The notes below the pieces were generated by a model. The model was not told the DNA's origin. It searched no databases and saw only the letters and a list, made by a program, of their open reading frames with translations. This document shows positions 22,620-35,800 of a stretch of DNA of 64,000 nucleotides, piece by piece (position 1 is the first letter of the stretch; every line of letters begins with the position of its first letter). The DNA is from Asterella californica (taxonomy: Eukaryota > Streptophyta > Marchantiopsida > Marchantiales > Aytoniaceae). The DNA lies in assembly GCA_036924285.1 (NCBI GenBank), contig JAYKYS010000011.1, forward strand, positions 372,001-436,000, read 5' to 3'. Made by a program: the position numbers and the translations under genes.

Positions 22620-24467
22620 CATACCGATGATGATCAACATATACATCAATCGGTGCAAATAAGAAAGCACTTCTCACCCTTGAAGATTCATTCAAAACTC
22701 GACTAGAGGTTGCTGAGGATATGGAGGAGCTCCGACATCCTTACTACGCTGAAACACTTGATAAATGTGAAATGAGAAATCTCATCTTTACTATGCTAAA
22801 ACACTTGATAAATATGAAACAAAGAACTTTGGATGCTGCACCATGGCTAACTTCAAGGACCATGCCAAGAAAACACGATCTCACATCGATGATGGTCAAC
22901 ATATGCATCAATTGGTGCAAATTAAAGAAGCATCTCTCGTCCTCGAAGATTCATTCAACACTCGACTAGAAGTTGCTGAGGATATGGAGGGAGTACCTAT
23001 TAGAGACTAATTCTGTAGCAAAGAAGTGCTCTTCAAAAGGGTGACATGCTTCTACATGAAGCAAGTGCGACCACAACCATCATTATGTCAAAGATGATGG
23101 AATCGCTTTTCTCACATCGGATGAATTTGGATGGAAAGGAGCACACCTTGGGATGGTGAGAAAGGCATTCTCAAAAATCGTAGCATCTCTACGATCAAAC
23201 CTCAACACGATGAGGTTCGTATCGACCACCTCGTTCTAGGTTTGGAAAAACAAGGTGGTGGTACTATAGACCAAGATCCAACCAAACTCTAACTGGACAA
23301 ACGGCTACAAATTCTTCACGGTACAAGATAACAAACTTTGTGAAGCACCGCTGATACCTTTTGCTCTCAACCAAACGTTGACAACAATCAAAGTTTGACG
23401 AGGACAAGGAAACGTTTTCCATACTTCTTGCGAGAACACGGCGGTCGAGAGAAATGAAAGCATGCACTTGGACGAAAGACATCCTCTTCTTCCAAATCAC
23501 TATCAGTGAACTAAGATCGTTGCTCAAGAACGATTCCACTAACATCCAACAAAGGTCTTACAGATGAGAAACAAGACTCAACTAGAAACATAGTCTGGAA
23601 AGAACGTGAAAACAAATTTGGTGTATCAAACGAACTCCTCGAGAAACCTCGATGCTCTGATTGATAGTGTATAATGTACTTGTCACACAAGCATGGAGAC
23701 TACCTCACCTACCGACAACAAATCCTGACAAATGGTGTAACAAATGTACCACACATAGAGTGGAGGACACGATGCACCTATTTTGGAGTTGTAGATTATC
23801 AGTCTGTACTTGAGCTTGGGTCAAATGACTAATATAACGTGTCTTTCTCCAAGTAGGAAAACATAAGCAATTAACAGCACAATCTTTGCTTGGAGAGATT
23901 ACCTCCACTGTAACCAAGAGAGCAATTACATTTTGGGAAACAGCTAAAGCTCTACTCTTTGGACAATCTGGATCAAAAGAACAACCAAGAGTTTTGAACA
24001 AAACCAAAAGCACAAGCGAGAATAACAACAAACTATTGACATAGAATCAAAATGCATATCCAAGATAGATTGACAGACATTTCAAAATGAATGCACGGAG
24101 GACCATTACAAAGAAAAGCATCATGATGCTACAATTCAAACGGAGATGAGGTTGTGCGGGATTGAGAATTAAAGTAGAAGAGAAATTTGTCACATTCTCG
24201 AAACATCCAGACTAGATCACAACACAACATGTACCTACTTGGTTCTTGTCCCAATACTGCTTCTTGTTATGTGCAGTCGACTTTCTTTGTGAAAGCTGAC
24301 TCCTCGAATCTAGCTCTTTGCTGTTGTAGTGTCAAGCGGTTTGGTTCTCACTTGGTTGCTCGCCTCCTTGCATGATGAGCTATGACCATGGCCCATGATT
24401 CGTATGCGGTGAGGCTTCCATGTCCCCTTGCGATCGCTTAATAAATTTACTTCTTGCTTAAAAAAAT
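22620..24467 (+). mobile_element. Decayed LINE (zinc-binding RT tail and RNase H-like end)
   Basis: Near 23,720 the plus strand reads KWCNKCTTHRVEDTMHLFWSC, matching the C-x2-C...H...W-x-C pattern of the zf-RVT region after plant LINE reverse transcriptases. A later segment (24,187-24,375) reads LLGSCPNTASCYVQSTFF...GSHLVARLLA, like the RNase H tail of these LINEs. The sequence ends in TTTACTTCTTGCTTAAAAAAA at 24,467, a short A-tail. An internal 105-bp duplication (22,627 and 22,886) lies at the left end. Stops are numerous. Confidence 0.6.
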
Positions 24468-24469
24468 CT

Positions 24470-27400
24470 CTCAGTCTTTGTCGACAACCGCATTAAGTAG
24501 CTTGCCAGACCTGATCCACTCGTTTATCTTGACCATAACGGATTTGCGTTATATCGACTTGTATAGGAATTTCTTCGGAGTATTCAATCATCATAAAATT
24601 CTAGAAATATAAAGTCTCTCCTTCCTCTATATTTTGGAGTGACTTTATGTACGATACATCATTCTTAGCATACAATACATTTGTTTAATGAAAATAGAAG
24701 TTGATAAACTATACTTTTATATTTTATTTTGATAAACTACACGATCTTGAAACGTTATTTCTTGAAATATAATTTAATCGTTTGATCTTTTCATAAAATC
24801 ATCTAGAATATATATTTTCTTCATCTTTTATGATGCATAAATCACGATCATGATCGTAACTTCTCAGTCCTAAAGATCCACTCGCCTCAGTTCCACCAAG
24901 GAGTGATTTAGAACGAAAAAACCACTCCATCCCATAGCTGGTGCTATACCTAAACTCACAAGTGAACCGTATTTACACCAAGTCGTTTGGTTGTTACAAT
25001 GAGGGATCTCGTTACATGTCGTAATATTACTTTTTGAACATGATACTACTTATGTTTCTTGTTTTAATCTTTTAATGAGCTGATTTTCATTTGTCTCATA
25101 TGTTCACTTGAAGAGCTGATGGAATTACTTAACAATTGTTACTCATTGTTCGATTCTGCTGCTGGAACTCATGAAAACGAGTGCTCATATATTTGCTGCA
25201 TCATAAGTTAGGAAAAGTGTTTCACTGATGTTTAAAACCACGATTTCCTTGTTTAACATACATATGGCAGCCAGCCACATTCAAAAAGATTCTAAATCGA
25301 CAAAGTTCACGAGTTATCGGATTCAGAGTGAAAAGAAAATCTCGAAAGTTGAATATAAAAGTTATACTTTCGAGGATTGCATATGCTGAATGCAACCAAA
25401 GAATCCTAATCTTAGTTTGTTTCAATGTATTTTCTTCTTTTTCCTGCTGTTGTTATTTTTCCATCCACATTGCTTCGATAGAGATTCAGAGCATACAGTT
25501 TTATTTAACTTCATATTTTGCTTCACAATTCTTAAGTGAAGCAAACTAAATATATATTTATCTGGACTGAATATACTGCTTAAAACAAATAAATTTTATT
25601 TGACTATATGCTTCATATAAGATACTTTTTAGTATTAAACATGAATTTTCTTGTATTGAAAATAAAAAATTGGAAGAAGACTGTAAATATTAGTTCAAAT
25701 AATATATATATGAATGTATTTACTCTTGCAATAAATATAATTTGTAGATTCAGAAAAGAACATCAAATATTTGTATTGATGAGAAATGATAGCTAGATTA
25801 ATAAAATTCTTGTTTAATTATTTCCAAAAGATATAATTTTTCATCATTTTATCTAAACTTGGAAATTACACTTAAAATTTTATTTCATTTTTCTATTTTC
25901 ACAATAAAGTCTTTTATCCTAACAGTGAGTACAATGTACGTAAATATTTCTAAATATTTCTAAATATTTTAAATTTAGATAAATATTTTAAATTTAGATA
26001 AATATATAGCAATAATTAATAATTGAGCTCATTAAATCTTTTAAAAACATATAGTATTTTCTTGATAGATAAATATAAAACATGTAATATAATCTATAGT
26101 TATGCTCTTGCTAAAAAACTCTTAAAACCCTCAATACCACTAGAAGAGCTCTTGATCACCCTTATCCCTATCGTATTGTTGGACGTGAAAGATATATTCA
26201 TGAATAAGTGAAGTATCTGGTTGAGAAAAACACGTAGATAGTCAGTCTGATTCAATACGATCTCAAACCGAATCATTTTACATGGAATTGAACTAAACTA
26301 GAACCAGCCTGTTTTTAAAATCTCAAACCATTTACGATTCGAACTGTTCTGAAAATTCTTTGAACCAAACTTGTTTCTTTTTTCTAAAATTTCAAATCAA
26401 ATGAAGCTCATCCTCTTCGTCTTTAGATACATTAAATCTAGAGCTTGTGTCAAAAGAACCCCTCCTATAATTTGTCATTTGTGTTTGATGATGTCAATGA
26501 TGACATCATGGAACTCACTCTATCGTGTTGTGATACGGCTCTTCTGTGAAATTCTCATAGAACTTAAGATATGTTTCTTTCTATGTTTCGTGAACATTAT
26601 CGTATAACTCGCAGAACGATGTGATGGATGTCACGATCGTAATTTTTGTTTAAGTGATCATACGGTAGTGAAACATGCCAAATCAGCAATCCATGCGGTT
26701 CACTTCAGTGGTCCTTGTTGCTAAATTTGAGTATATAAAACGGTGTGTCGAAGGCTCGTGAGACATTCTCTCTTAGCGGATGATTCGTGAGAGTTCCTCA
26801 GTGGTCTGTATGAAGTGAAGAACTTCAGGAGTGGTGGTTACGGATGGAGGTTGGATACCAGCTCTAGATTTTCCTTTCTCGAATCTATTTCACATCAGGC
26901 TTCATTGCATCCACGATAATCACTTTCAATAGTGGTTAATTTTGTATTTTCATGATAAATTCATGGAGAAAGTGATGGACTTATCGCTTCTGGTGATCTA
27001 TCTCATTGTTATATACGAAGAGACTTGGAATCTGATAGTGTACATCTTGTTGTGTCGAAGAATAAATATCAATTATCAACCAACGTTCTTTAACGTCTAG
27101 GTCGATATTCGATGTCACTGCGGACCAAAGATCAATCATGGAGCATGGATCATGAAGAACTTTGAGTGCTTCACGGTTTTCTTTTGTAGTACTTTTCATT
27201 GTAGATCATTTTCATGTTGTATTGACTCTATATTAGTCGATGACTCGATTTTTTCATTCTAGTTGAGTGCTTCTACATATTTATGTTTCACAAAGAATCT
27301 TTCGACATGTCTCAAGGATTTTATGATTTCTTCTAGTCTTATTGGTGTTTGGTGTTTCTTTGGGTGTTACAAGTTGTTCTAATGGGAACAGTTGAGTGAG

Positions 27401-27535
27401 AAAAAGATAAAATAGAGCTCTTTTTGCTCTCATTGATTATTTTTGAACCAATGATGTTCTAGTTGTTCATCTCTATGTTTTCTATGGTTTCGGGAGGTTT
27501 TGGATAGCCATTTGAGCGAAGAAAGATACGGTTGA
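24470..27535. other. AT-rich intergenic sequence, no gene seen
   Basis: No open frame above 80 codons matches a known family on either strand. Simple AT-rich repeats such as TAAATATTTTAAATTTAG (near 25,960-26,000) occur. Confidence 0.5.
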
Positions 27536-27539
27536 AAAA

Positions 27540-28905
27540 CTCTCAACCGGAGCTACAATTTGCGCTGAAGAATCGAGTGATTTCATGGAGGATTGATGGT
27601 GCTATGATCGATTGAGTGGAGGGGTTGAAATTCATATCCACTGCTACATTTTTGGTTGTTTCCACATACTTCTAAGGAGTTTTGTGGAGTTGTGAGTTGG
27701 GTTGGAGAACTGACAACGAGCTAGTCGGTTTGATATCAAGTTTAGCCGATTCCTAATAGTTTTGGATTGTCAATCGATCGATTGAAGTGGAATGGTGCAG
27801 ACGAGATGAGGCGGGTATTATGAACTGTAATAGTCATGAGGATTGGCTTTTTCTCAAATTCTAGATTGAATTTATAAGTGAAACTTTCCAAGATTGAGGG
27901 ATGCCTTGTCAATAAGATATAGTGTAAGTTTCATCTTGAATGATCGAATAGGTTGTTCAAGGTTTTGGTCCTACCTGGGTTTGTGAAGCTTTTAAGTTAG
28001 CACATATAAAGGTTTGATCCATATCTAAGAGTTGGATTGAGATTTTGACTTGAAAATTGTACAAGATAAGAGTGAAGGTCCAATAAAGTTTTTTGTGAAG
28101 TTTGATCATCATCAGTCGATTGATTTGGGAGAGTTGAGGTCTCAAAGTTTAGAGAAGCTTTTTTTATTAGCGAGTTTTGGTTTCAGTCATATTTATTTTC
28201 ATCTTTTGGTTCTTTCCGAGTAATTGAAGAGGAGTTTGCTGTTGGGACTACCATACTAGTACACAAGTAGACATTGTGAAGGTGTGGAACTGATTTCAAC
28301 TCTATGTGACAAAGGAGCAAAGAGTCGTGATGAATCAATATCGTTGTTTGAGTTTTCGGAGCTGCCAAGTACCATCATCATTGGTGCTATGTTGTGAACA
28401 GAGTATTGTCTTGAGGCGTGCATGCTTAATCTTGTTAGAATGCTTGGAAGATCAGGGTGTGCAGCAAGTTGTATTAAGACTTCATTAGTTTATGGATATG
28501 GATACGAAGTTTGGTTGAGCGGCACTAGAGCATCTTTTGGTTATAATAGATAGATTGTGACGGTTGGATTGACAGGTATCTAACGTCATTGGAAAGCTAT
28601 TAAGTCGTGCTTCTAGTGATGTAAAGTTTCCTTTAGTTAAATGATATAGAGTTGACTATTCAAATAGAGCACAGAGGGATCTATTTATAACACAATTTTC
28701 TACAACTTATACATATCTTTGAGATCATAGCAAACTTTAACTTCGAATTGTGGGAGTACAAGATAACGTGTACTAGAAGATTAAATAGAGAAACATTTAG
28801 GTTGAAAGATCAAGATTTAGAACCAACCTATTCAAGTCATGTATCTCTGCATAGTCATATACTCAGTGTATTCTTAGGCAAAAGAACAAGTAATATGACA
28901 ACGCT
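27540..28905 (+). repeat. Second copy of the gypsy LTR with a piece of leader
   Basis: Direct-orientation homology to 7500-8780 covers the tail of pol and the LTR. From 28,855 it jumps to sequence like 10,120-10,160 (ATATACTCAGTGTATTCTTA). This implies an LTR plus leader joined by an internal deletion. Nothing like gag follows on this strand, so it is a truncated insertion. Confidence 0.65.
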
Positions 28906-29400
28906 TGGCGATTCTCAGAACCTCCCGCAAAGTGAATTCAACATTCGCATTAAGAATACGTTCTTTTAGAACCCCCTTCATGGCATGAGATGAGATCATC
29001 ATAAGTACTTTGTTGTAAGCTCTGGATAGTTTTCCTATTGACGTTTTATATTCAACCAACACAATAGTTCAAAATCACCTGACCCAACAGTCTCATAAAT
29101 GGTCAAAATCAAGTTCCTTTGAAACTATTGGAGATTTCCCTCTTGCCACAAGATTTAGCCATGTAAATAGAGTAGCACAAGACTAAGACTTAATGGTTTG
29201 TATTGGAATATCAAATAAAGGTCTAGAAGAAAACTTATGGACTACTCTGGATACAATATTTCTAATGGATTTTGATGTGTTTGACAGATTACATTTGAGA
29301 AACGTGATAAGAGATAGACCGCACCACTTGTTTAAACTTGTTAGTGGTTTCGTATACTAAAGCCACGTAAGTTCAGTAACAAGAGTGCATCTCATACTCT
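28874..29400 (-). pseudogene. Gypsy gag/protease fragment
   Basis: The minus strand reads LVEYKTSIGKLSRAYNKV, then SSHAMKGVLKE and ANVEFTLREVLRIAKR, a pattern seen at the end of gag in plant gypsy polyproteins (family recognition from memory). Upstream translation continues with stops. It has the opposite orientation to the LTR copy it touches. Confidence 0.4.
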
Positions 29401-32400
29401 CCTTCTGATACTGACTTTTTGGTTTTTTGTGTGTTAAAAATTGAAAAATTTATTAATGGTTGAAGGAGATACAAGAATAATACATCTAAGGCAAGAGGAT
29501 TTCAATACTTCGAGTTAGGCGAATAGGAAATATTTTATCGAGCTAAGATTGTTCATTATACGAGCTGTACGTGTTGTGTTCACATCAAACATCAATTTTG
29601 AAACTTTTCGGCTGCTTTTTTGCAAAATGAATGATAATCTTTTTCTCCTTTGTTGTTTTCTTTATAGTTCTTGTCTTCATTATGGAATCTGATTCACGTT
29701 TCAAGACATGATTGTTTTATCTCACTCGAACATATCTCGTGTATGATTGATAATCCAATTGTGTATACTCTCATGCAGACTACTACTTGTCTGCATGACA
29801 AGTATTTATTGAATCATTTTACTTCTACTGCATAGTTATCGAATACAATGCATGGAAAGAAATTCAGGATTTATATCATTACCACAAAAGTTCTGTATTT
29901 TTTGTTTATGTGTGTTGTATAGAACATTACAGTTTGCGGTACATTCTACAACTGTAGCTTATATCGATTGGGTTTTGAAAGGATTCTTGAATGCTATGGA
30001 ATCAATCTATCCTAGCAAGCATGAAAATTTAGAAAGAAGCATCTTCTATACACGTACTTTCACATTATTGGTCTACAATAACTAAAAATCAAGAAATAAT
30101 TATATAATGTATATAGAAGATGTGTGAGGATGGAGGCACGATAGTCTATTTTCAGACAGAAAAAGGATCGAGTCATGGTTCTAATGCAGTTTGGAGAAAG
30201 ATGGAGAAAGAGAGAGGGAGCGAGAACAAAATCGATAAGAATATCCTGCTACTACAACCAATATGGGTAAGATTTGACGCTGATTTGGACATTGGCAAGT
30301 GCAAGAAAGCAGAATGAGAAGAGTTTGATAGCATAACTGTTATGGCAGAGATGGTATAATTTTCGTAGATGTCGAGTGGTCTCATATTCCCGATGCAATG
30401 AGAGAAAAGTGATTGCTAATGTTTATTAATTTCAAACTAAATGAAACTAATTTCAACCCTTCTTATACTAGTTTTAGCAATTTAAACCATTAGTTACTAT
30501 TCTAGCAAGCAAACCATAAGCTAACTAATCTGACAATCAAAATCCTTAAGTATTGATTGATTTGCTTTGCTGGAGTTTCTTCTTGTGAAGAACATGCAAG
30601 CATGACTTCTCCTTGCATAGCCAAAAGCACTGAGCTTTCCGTCTCTGCATACTCATCCGTCAATCTAATGCACAAGAATATGTATGGTTCTTTAGCTTTT
30701 AGTCCACGACAAGAGTTGGTGCAGTAAGCAATTATCTCAAGCAGTTGGTTGGATTTATTTTGAAAGATAATTTTTAAAAAGAATGGAGGTTGTTGATTTA
30801 CCATACACAGAGAGAAGCGAAGAAGAACTGGGAAGTTATTTTAGAATTATATTTTTAAATTTATGTAGTTAAATTTAAATTACTAAAACTAAAAACTCTA
30901 AAATTGAACTTGATTACCTTTGTTACACTTGGTCGTTGCGATAACAAAGAACCTACAGGTGAAGGATAAATTACTTATTAATTTATGACTTAATCCTTCT
31001 AAGAGAAAACGTTTAATCATAACTTAAACATGCATTAAAATCTCCTCCATCTCAACATTACCTAACCCCTCCAAGAAAAAACATGTGATCATAGATCAAA
31101 CGTGGATTAATACCTCCTCCATCTGAACATGGAGGAGGTGATAATAATGCACTGCTTCGGTGAAGTAGAATCGAGAGTTGAGAGATATTTCACGTGTGCG
31201 CCACTGCTCTCAGCGTGGCACATTCTCTTCGTGACCATTCTGAATTATAGTCAAGTTTCTAATCGAATTTGATTACTATCTTCCGACTGAGCTACGTGTC
31301 TGAGTGGTGGCGGAAGACGTATGCCTAAGTTCATTTACATGGATTTGCTTTGATTTATCTACTAACATTTGCAAGTTAGATACTCGTTTCGGCAGAATAG
31401 GACTATGGAAATTACAAGCGGGGAAAGTATATTTAAACTCGCTACCTGTCTAAATTACTTTCATGTGAGTAACAAGTCCGGGACTAGGAAGAGTACATAC
31501 CGTGAGATTATGGTAAAGTAATCCAAAGAGTAATCTCTAGCCTTGGAGTCTCAAGGCTGCGATGTTTACCGTGGCCGATGAGAACAAGAGTGATTAGAGA
31601 GATATTTCAGGAGATGTGACTTGCCAAGTTGCATGGGTTCGCAGCAGAGCTCGGTCGGGAAAAATTGAAATAGTATAGCCGCACAAGTTGTTCTTCTTCC
31701 GAGAATCTGTCATGTTGATGATGTAATCCTCGATATTCCTTGTTATTTACCGAGATGCACACTGATGAAAACCGAGTGCTGCATGTGTCATCCTTCTATC
31801 AGAAAGTGCCAACAGGTTTGACATATGAATACCTCTACAGTAGGCGTCAGCGACAGTTACGCTTAGACGGTGTATGATAGTAGATTTCTGTTACGTCATG
31901 GCCAATTGCTTAATGGATGCACCCTAACTTGGACCATAAATCTATAAATCTGCAGCTGCTGTGTACATTGCGTCATATCAAGAAAAGCTTCTGCACTGAA
32001 CAAACGTATGGATTGCTGAAAGGTCAGCAAATATACTGAATAAATCCTGCATTCCGCGTAGTGTATCGACGATACTTCATGCTGGGATACTACACCAGAT
32101 CTGGCCGATCAAGAGGCCACCTCGTCTCGATTAGCAGTGCCACGAGTGAATGCAGCGAAAACAAATGACACGAGGATTGAAGTTCGAAGCCAGCTTACTG
32201 AGTACTTAGCGTATCGTTGGTAACATTGTACAACTCTTTACCAGCTATGTATTTCATCATCGATTCTGACTGTGGAGATGCAAACTGTCAAGCCGGGAGG
32301 TGCAATGGGGTTCTACTCGCCGACTGGAACCGTTTTATACTGCAAATAGTGCTATAAAATGCAAATATGTTGGTCGCTTGCATATATGCTTAGAACTCAA

Positions 32401-32500
32401 AATCTTAGACACCCTAAACTCCTAACGCAAGCCTCGTTGCACGAACGGTACTCAAAGTCCATACCATAACATAACATGTGAGTACCACGGTCCGAACAAA
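29400..32500. other. No recognisable gene
   Basis: Both strands have only short frames without domains. A hairpin lies at 31,112-31,139. The part after 32,500 probably holds the RAD17 3' untranslated region. Confidence 0.5.
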
Positions 32501-32800
32501 TTTGCCGGGAAAGTATATCAGAAACTATGTCTGTAAACGATTACTACCATTGCGACACATGTCATAACTTTGACTGGAATCGAACTGGGTGCGATGCCAA
32601 CATTTCACAATCTGAATTCCAAACGGAAAAGCCGGTAGTGCCAGATGGCTCGGCGCACAAATGGGTGCTGCGGTCAAGCGCAAGTTGCCAGACGCCGGAC
32701 AGTTCACAATCAAATACTCGACCCTCTACGGAGAACAGTACATACCTCCTGAGCCATGGAGCTTTTCACCTTAAAAGAATTATGTACAACTAAATCTAGT

Positions 32801-35800
32801 CTACCATTCCTCTATTTCATCTTCGATATGCATGTCTGCCGGGCTCGGCTCAAGGACATAACTTGTCGGATTAACACCTGTCCTCTCCTCACCCACGCCA
32901 TCAACCTCCATTTCATCCTCATCCGAGTTGAGTGTTTCTGCACTTGAAAATTTGTGATCTGCTACAGCAACAGAAATAGTTGTGGACTGCATAGGCAGTC
33001 TCTGATTATATGGGTACAGCTCCGTAGTTAGAACAGAACTACTTACGTACGTCGTATGAAACATCCCAGAGAAGGCCTCCGAACGCATCTCCATCTGTTG
33101 GTAGACCATCCGAAGGTTGAGTTAGACCGTCTTCTTCAACATGACCTAGTTAGTAGAACTTCGAATAACGACGTCTAACCTGCACAAAACTTAGTTAGCA
33201 GGTTGAATCCTGGGGTCCTGGACTGCTGATGGGTATCCCTATCCTTCTCGCGTCCATGCAGGTGTAGCTTAGAACTCCTTAAACACAGTTATGCATGAGA
33301 CAGCATCCCTGAAGCGAGGGTAGCGAATGCTATATGCCGGTCTAGTGATTACCAGCGCAAGGCAACATCTAACGATTTAATTCTGGAGTTAACCACAGAA
33401 CAGAATGGACCAGCGAAGGTACGAATTTGGGCTGAACTCAGAGGTGCGAAGTACCTTTCTCCGAACCTGTTGGCGTTCCACTTGCCAGAGAAAGGGTGCT
33501 CGGAGACTCTGCCACCTGGTCCAGCAGAAAGATACACACCTAAGTTATCTCGGTCAATTGCCCCACCACCGATCATGACAGGAAGAGCTTAGAGGTACAG
33601 CCATCTATACATCAAGACGCCATACCCAGAGTAAACAATCGGTGCACAAGCTCATATACCCAGAGTCCAAGGTTGAGCGAAAAGAATCATCGGCTCCAGG
33701 CCCGGCAAGAAACATGCTGAAATCTGATCATGAACCGGTGCTTTCTCCCAATGCAAGCAAGAAAGTCGATACAAGCTGACATCCAAACTACCACAAGCCT
33801 ACGGGGCTCTGATACCTGGGAGGAGCGGGATGAGCATTCGAGAACAGAACTCCACGGGAAGCTACAGAGCTGGCTGCAGCATTCGCCACCTGGGAAGGCT
33901 CAATGTCCTTGAAGTTTAGAGCAGCACGCCTGAAACGCGTGCTCCCTTCTCCGCCTAGCAAACAGTCTGTATCACTCAGGTACGCTGATATGGCCGACAC
34001 ATCATCGGTAGCGTCCTCGTCCACAAACTGCAGAACTGATAGCATGATCATTCTTAATGCCGCTATTGACAGTTTATGTGAAGCGTGTGTACACCCCGGA
34101 ATAATAGTTTCTTTTCCTATACAATAACAGAATCTGATTTCATAGGTATACACCTCGTCTTGGCTTTTCAAGCTGTTTACATAAGGGTTTTCACTAGTAC
34201 TATTTGTTGCAGTGGTTTCTGCTTGAAACAATTTTACTAATCCAAGTACGTACGAAGCTCCGGATACTTCCATTTGAGAACTGTGTTCGTAGAATTTCAA
34301 TGGTGCTCAAAAGAGTTTCTGGGTCTCAAGATGCTCACAATTTTCATGAAGGAAGGCTGCCACTGTCGCTGCATCTGCATGTGCCTGCGACAAGATTGTT
34401 TCGGGCTCCGCCATTTTCGGCGGATTTCTGCAGTACTCCTCTTTCAGCTTAAGGTTCTCACATTCACCTGCTAAGAATTGGTAAACTATCCGTCTGAGAA
34501 GGCAGTATGACCAATTGCGTTCTCTGCAGTGATCAGCTCAGTCTTTGAAATGCTGCATAAATCTCTTTTGATGAACGTAAGGTCACTCTTGGGGGAGAAC
34601 TACGCACTTGATTCGGCCGGGATATCACTGTGCCTCTTGTTGTGCAAAAATTTACCCAGCGCGTGGAAAAAGGAGAGACTCAAGTCTCGGTCTCCTAAAG
34701 TTGGTGTCTGAGACACACCGCTTTTAAACTCGGAATTTTCAGCGTTTGCTGATGTCGATTTGAGTTTCGATCTATTACTGTCACCACCTCCAGGGTCCCA
34801 TACTGAACTATGCGAAGAATGCGAGTCGTAAGCGAGGCACAAAAACTGCAAAGACGTCAAAGCTTGCCGAATATCACCCGAGCAGCTCTCAGCAATGGCG
34901 GACAAACATGTTTCAGGCGCCTTGCACTTCTCTATGAGCCGCACTTTCTTGAGGACCTTTAGGACCCCTGTGACAGTGATTGGATTGAACGCGATCTGCA
35001 CAATAAATTATGACCAAGCAGAATAAGTGGCGCAATCTAGAAACAAGTGAAGCTTGGTCAGCAACACTTCGTGCCATCTGGACATGCTCTCGTACAACAA
35101 CCGCCTCTTCAAGTTCCGCAAACGGCACTAATCCGATGACTAATATAATTGCTCAACATACTTAAAATAAGACAAGCATAAGCATTAACTTCTCTGTAAC
35201 CTGGTGTTCTCTGAACAAGAACACAGACCTTTCTGGCTCCTGCCCTTTCCAGGACTTGAATGATTTCACTCGTTACAACCTTCCTTTCGGCCAGCTGATC
35301 TCCGGTGCCAATTTCATCCGTGATGATCAGGACTGTAGGAAACCTTGAAGAAGTAGCAAGGACATGCAGTGCTCTGCATAATCGCTCGCGATGCAATTTG
35401 TCGTGGACGTTGGGAAGGTCATCTATGAGCAGTAGCTTGGTCGTTTTCTTTATGGGGTTAAGACTTGCAAACCCTGGTGACCTTAGCTGCTGTCGGGGTG
35501 AGGAGTCCACAGTAGCAGTTGGGAGGGACGCAAATTTTCTTGCTTTCTCAATGAAGGCTTCGAAATCATCAATCTTGGAAGTGTACTGTACCCCTGTTCG
35601 GCATCAGTGGTTATATCAGACATCTCTTCACAGTTCTCTTGATGATCCAAGATATAATCAAGACATGTGTTTTCTCCACAATAAGCATTAACTTTGGAAA
35701 TAAACTCATACCCGTGGCAGCATGATGTGAAAATTCGTGCCAGAGAGTTGGTGCTGGAGTTGTCCACTCGAGCAATTCGAGACCGATGGAGTTCGCTATG

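Noticed and set aside
33349..33576. Separate small gene on the minus strand
   Set aside because: This frame overlaps RAD17 exon 10 (33,515-33,394) in a different frame. The RAD17 frame (LWQVE context) is the conserved one.
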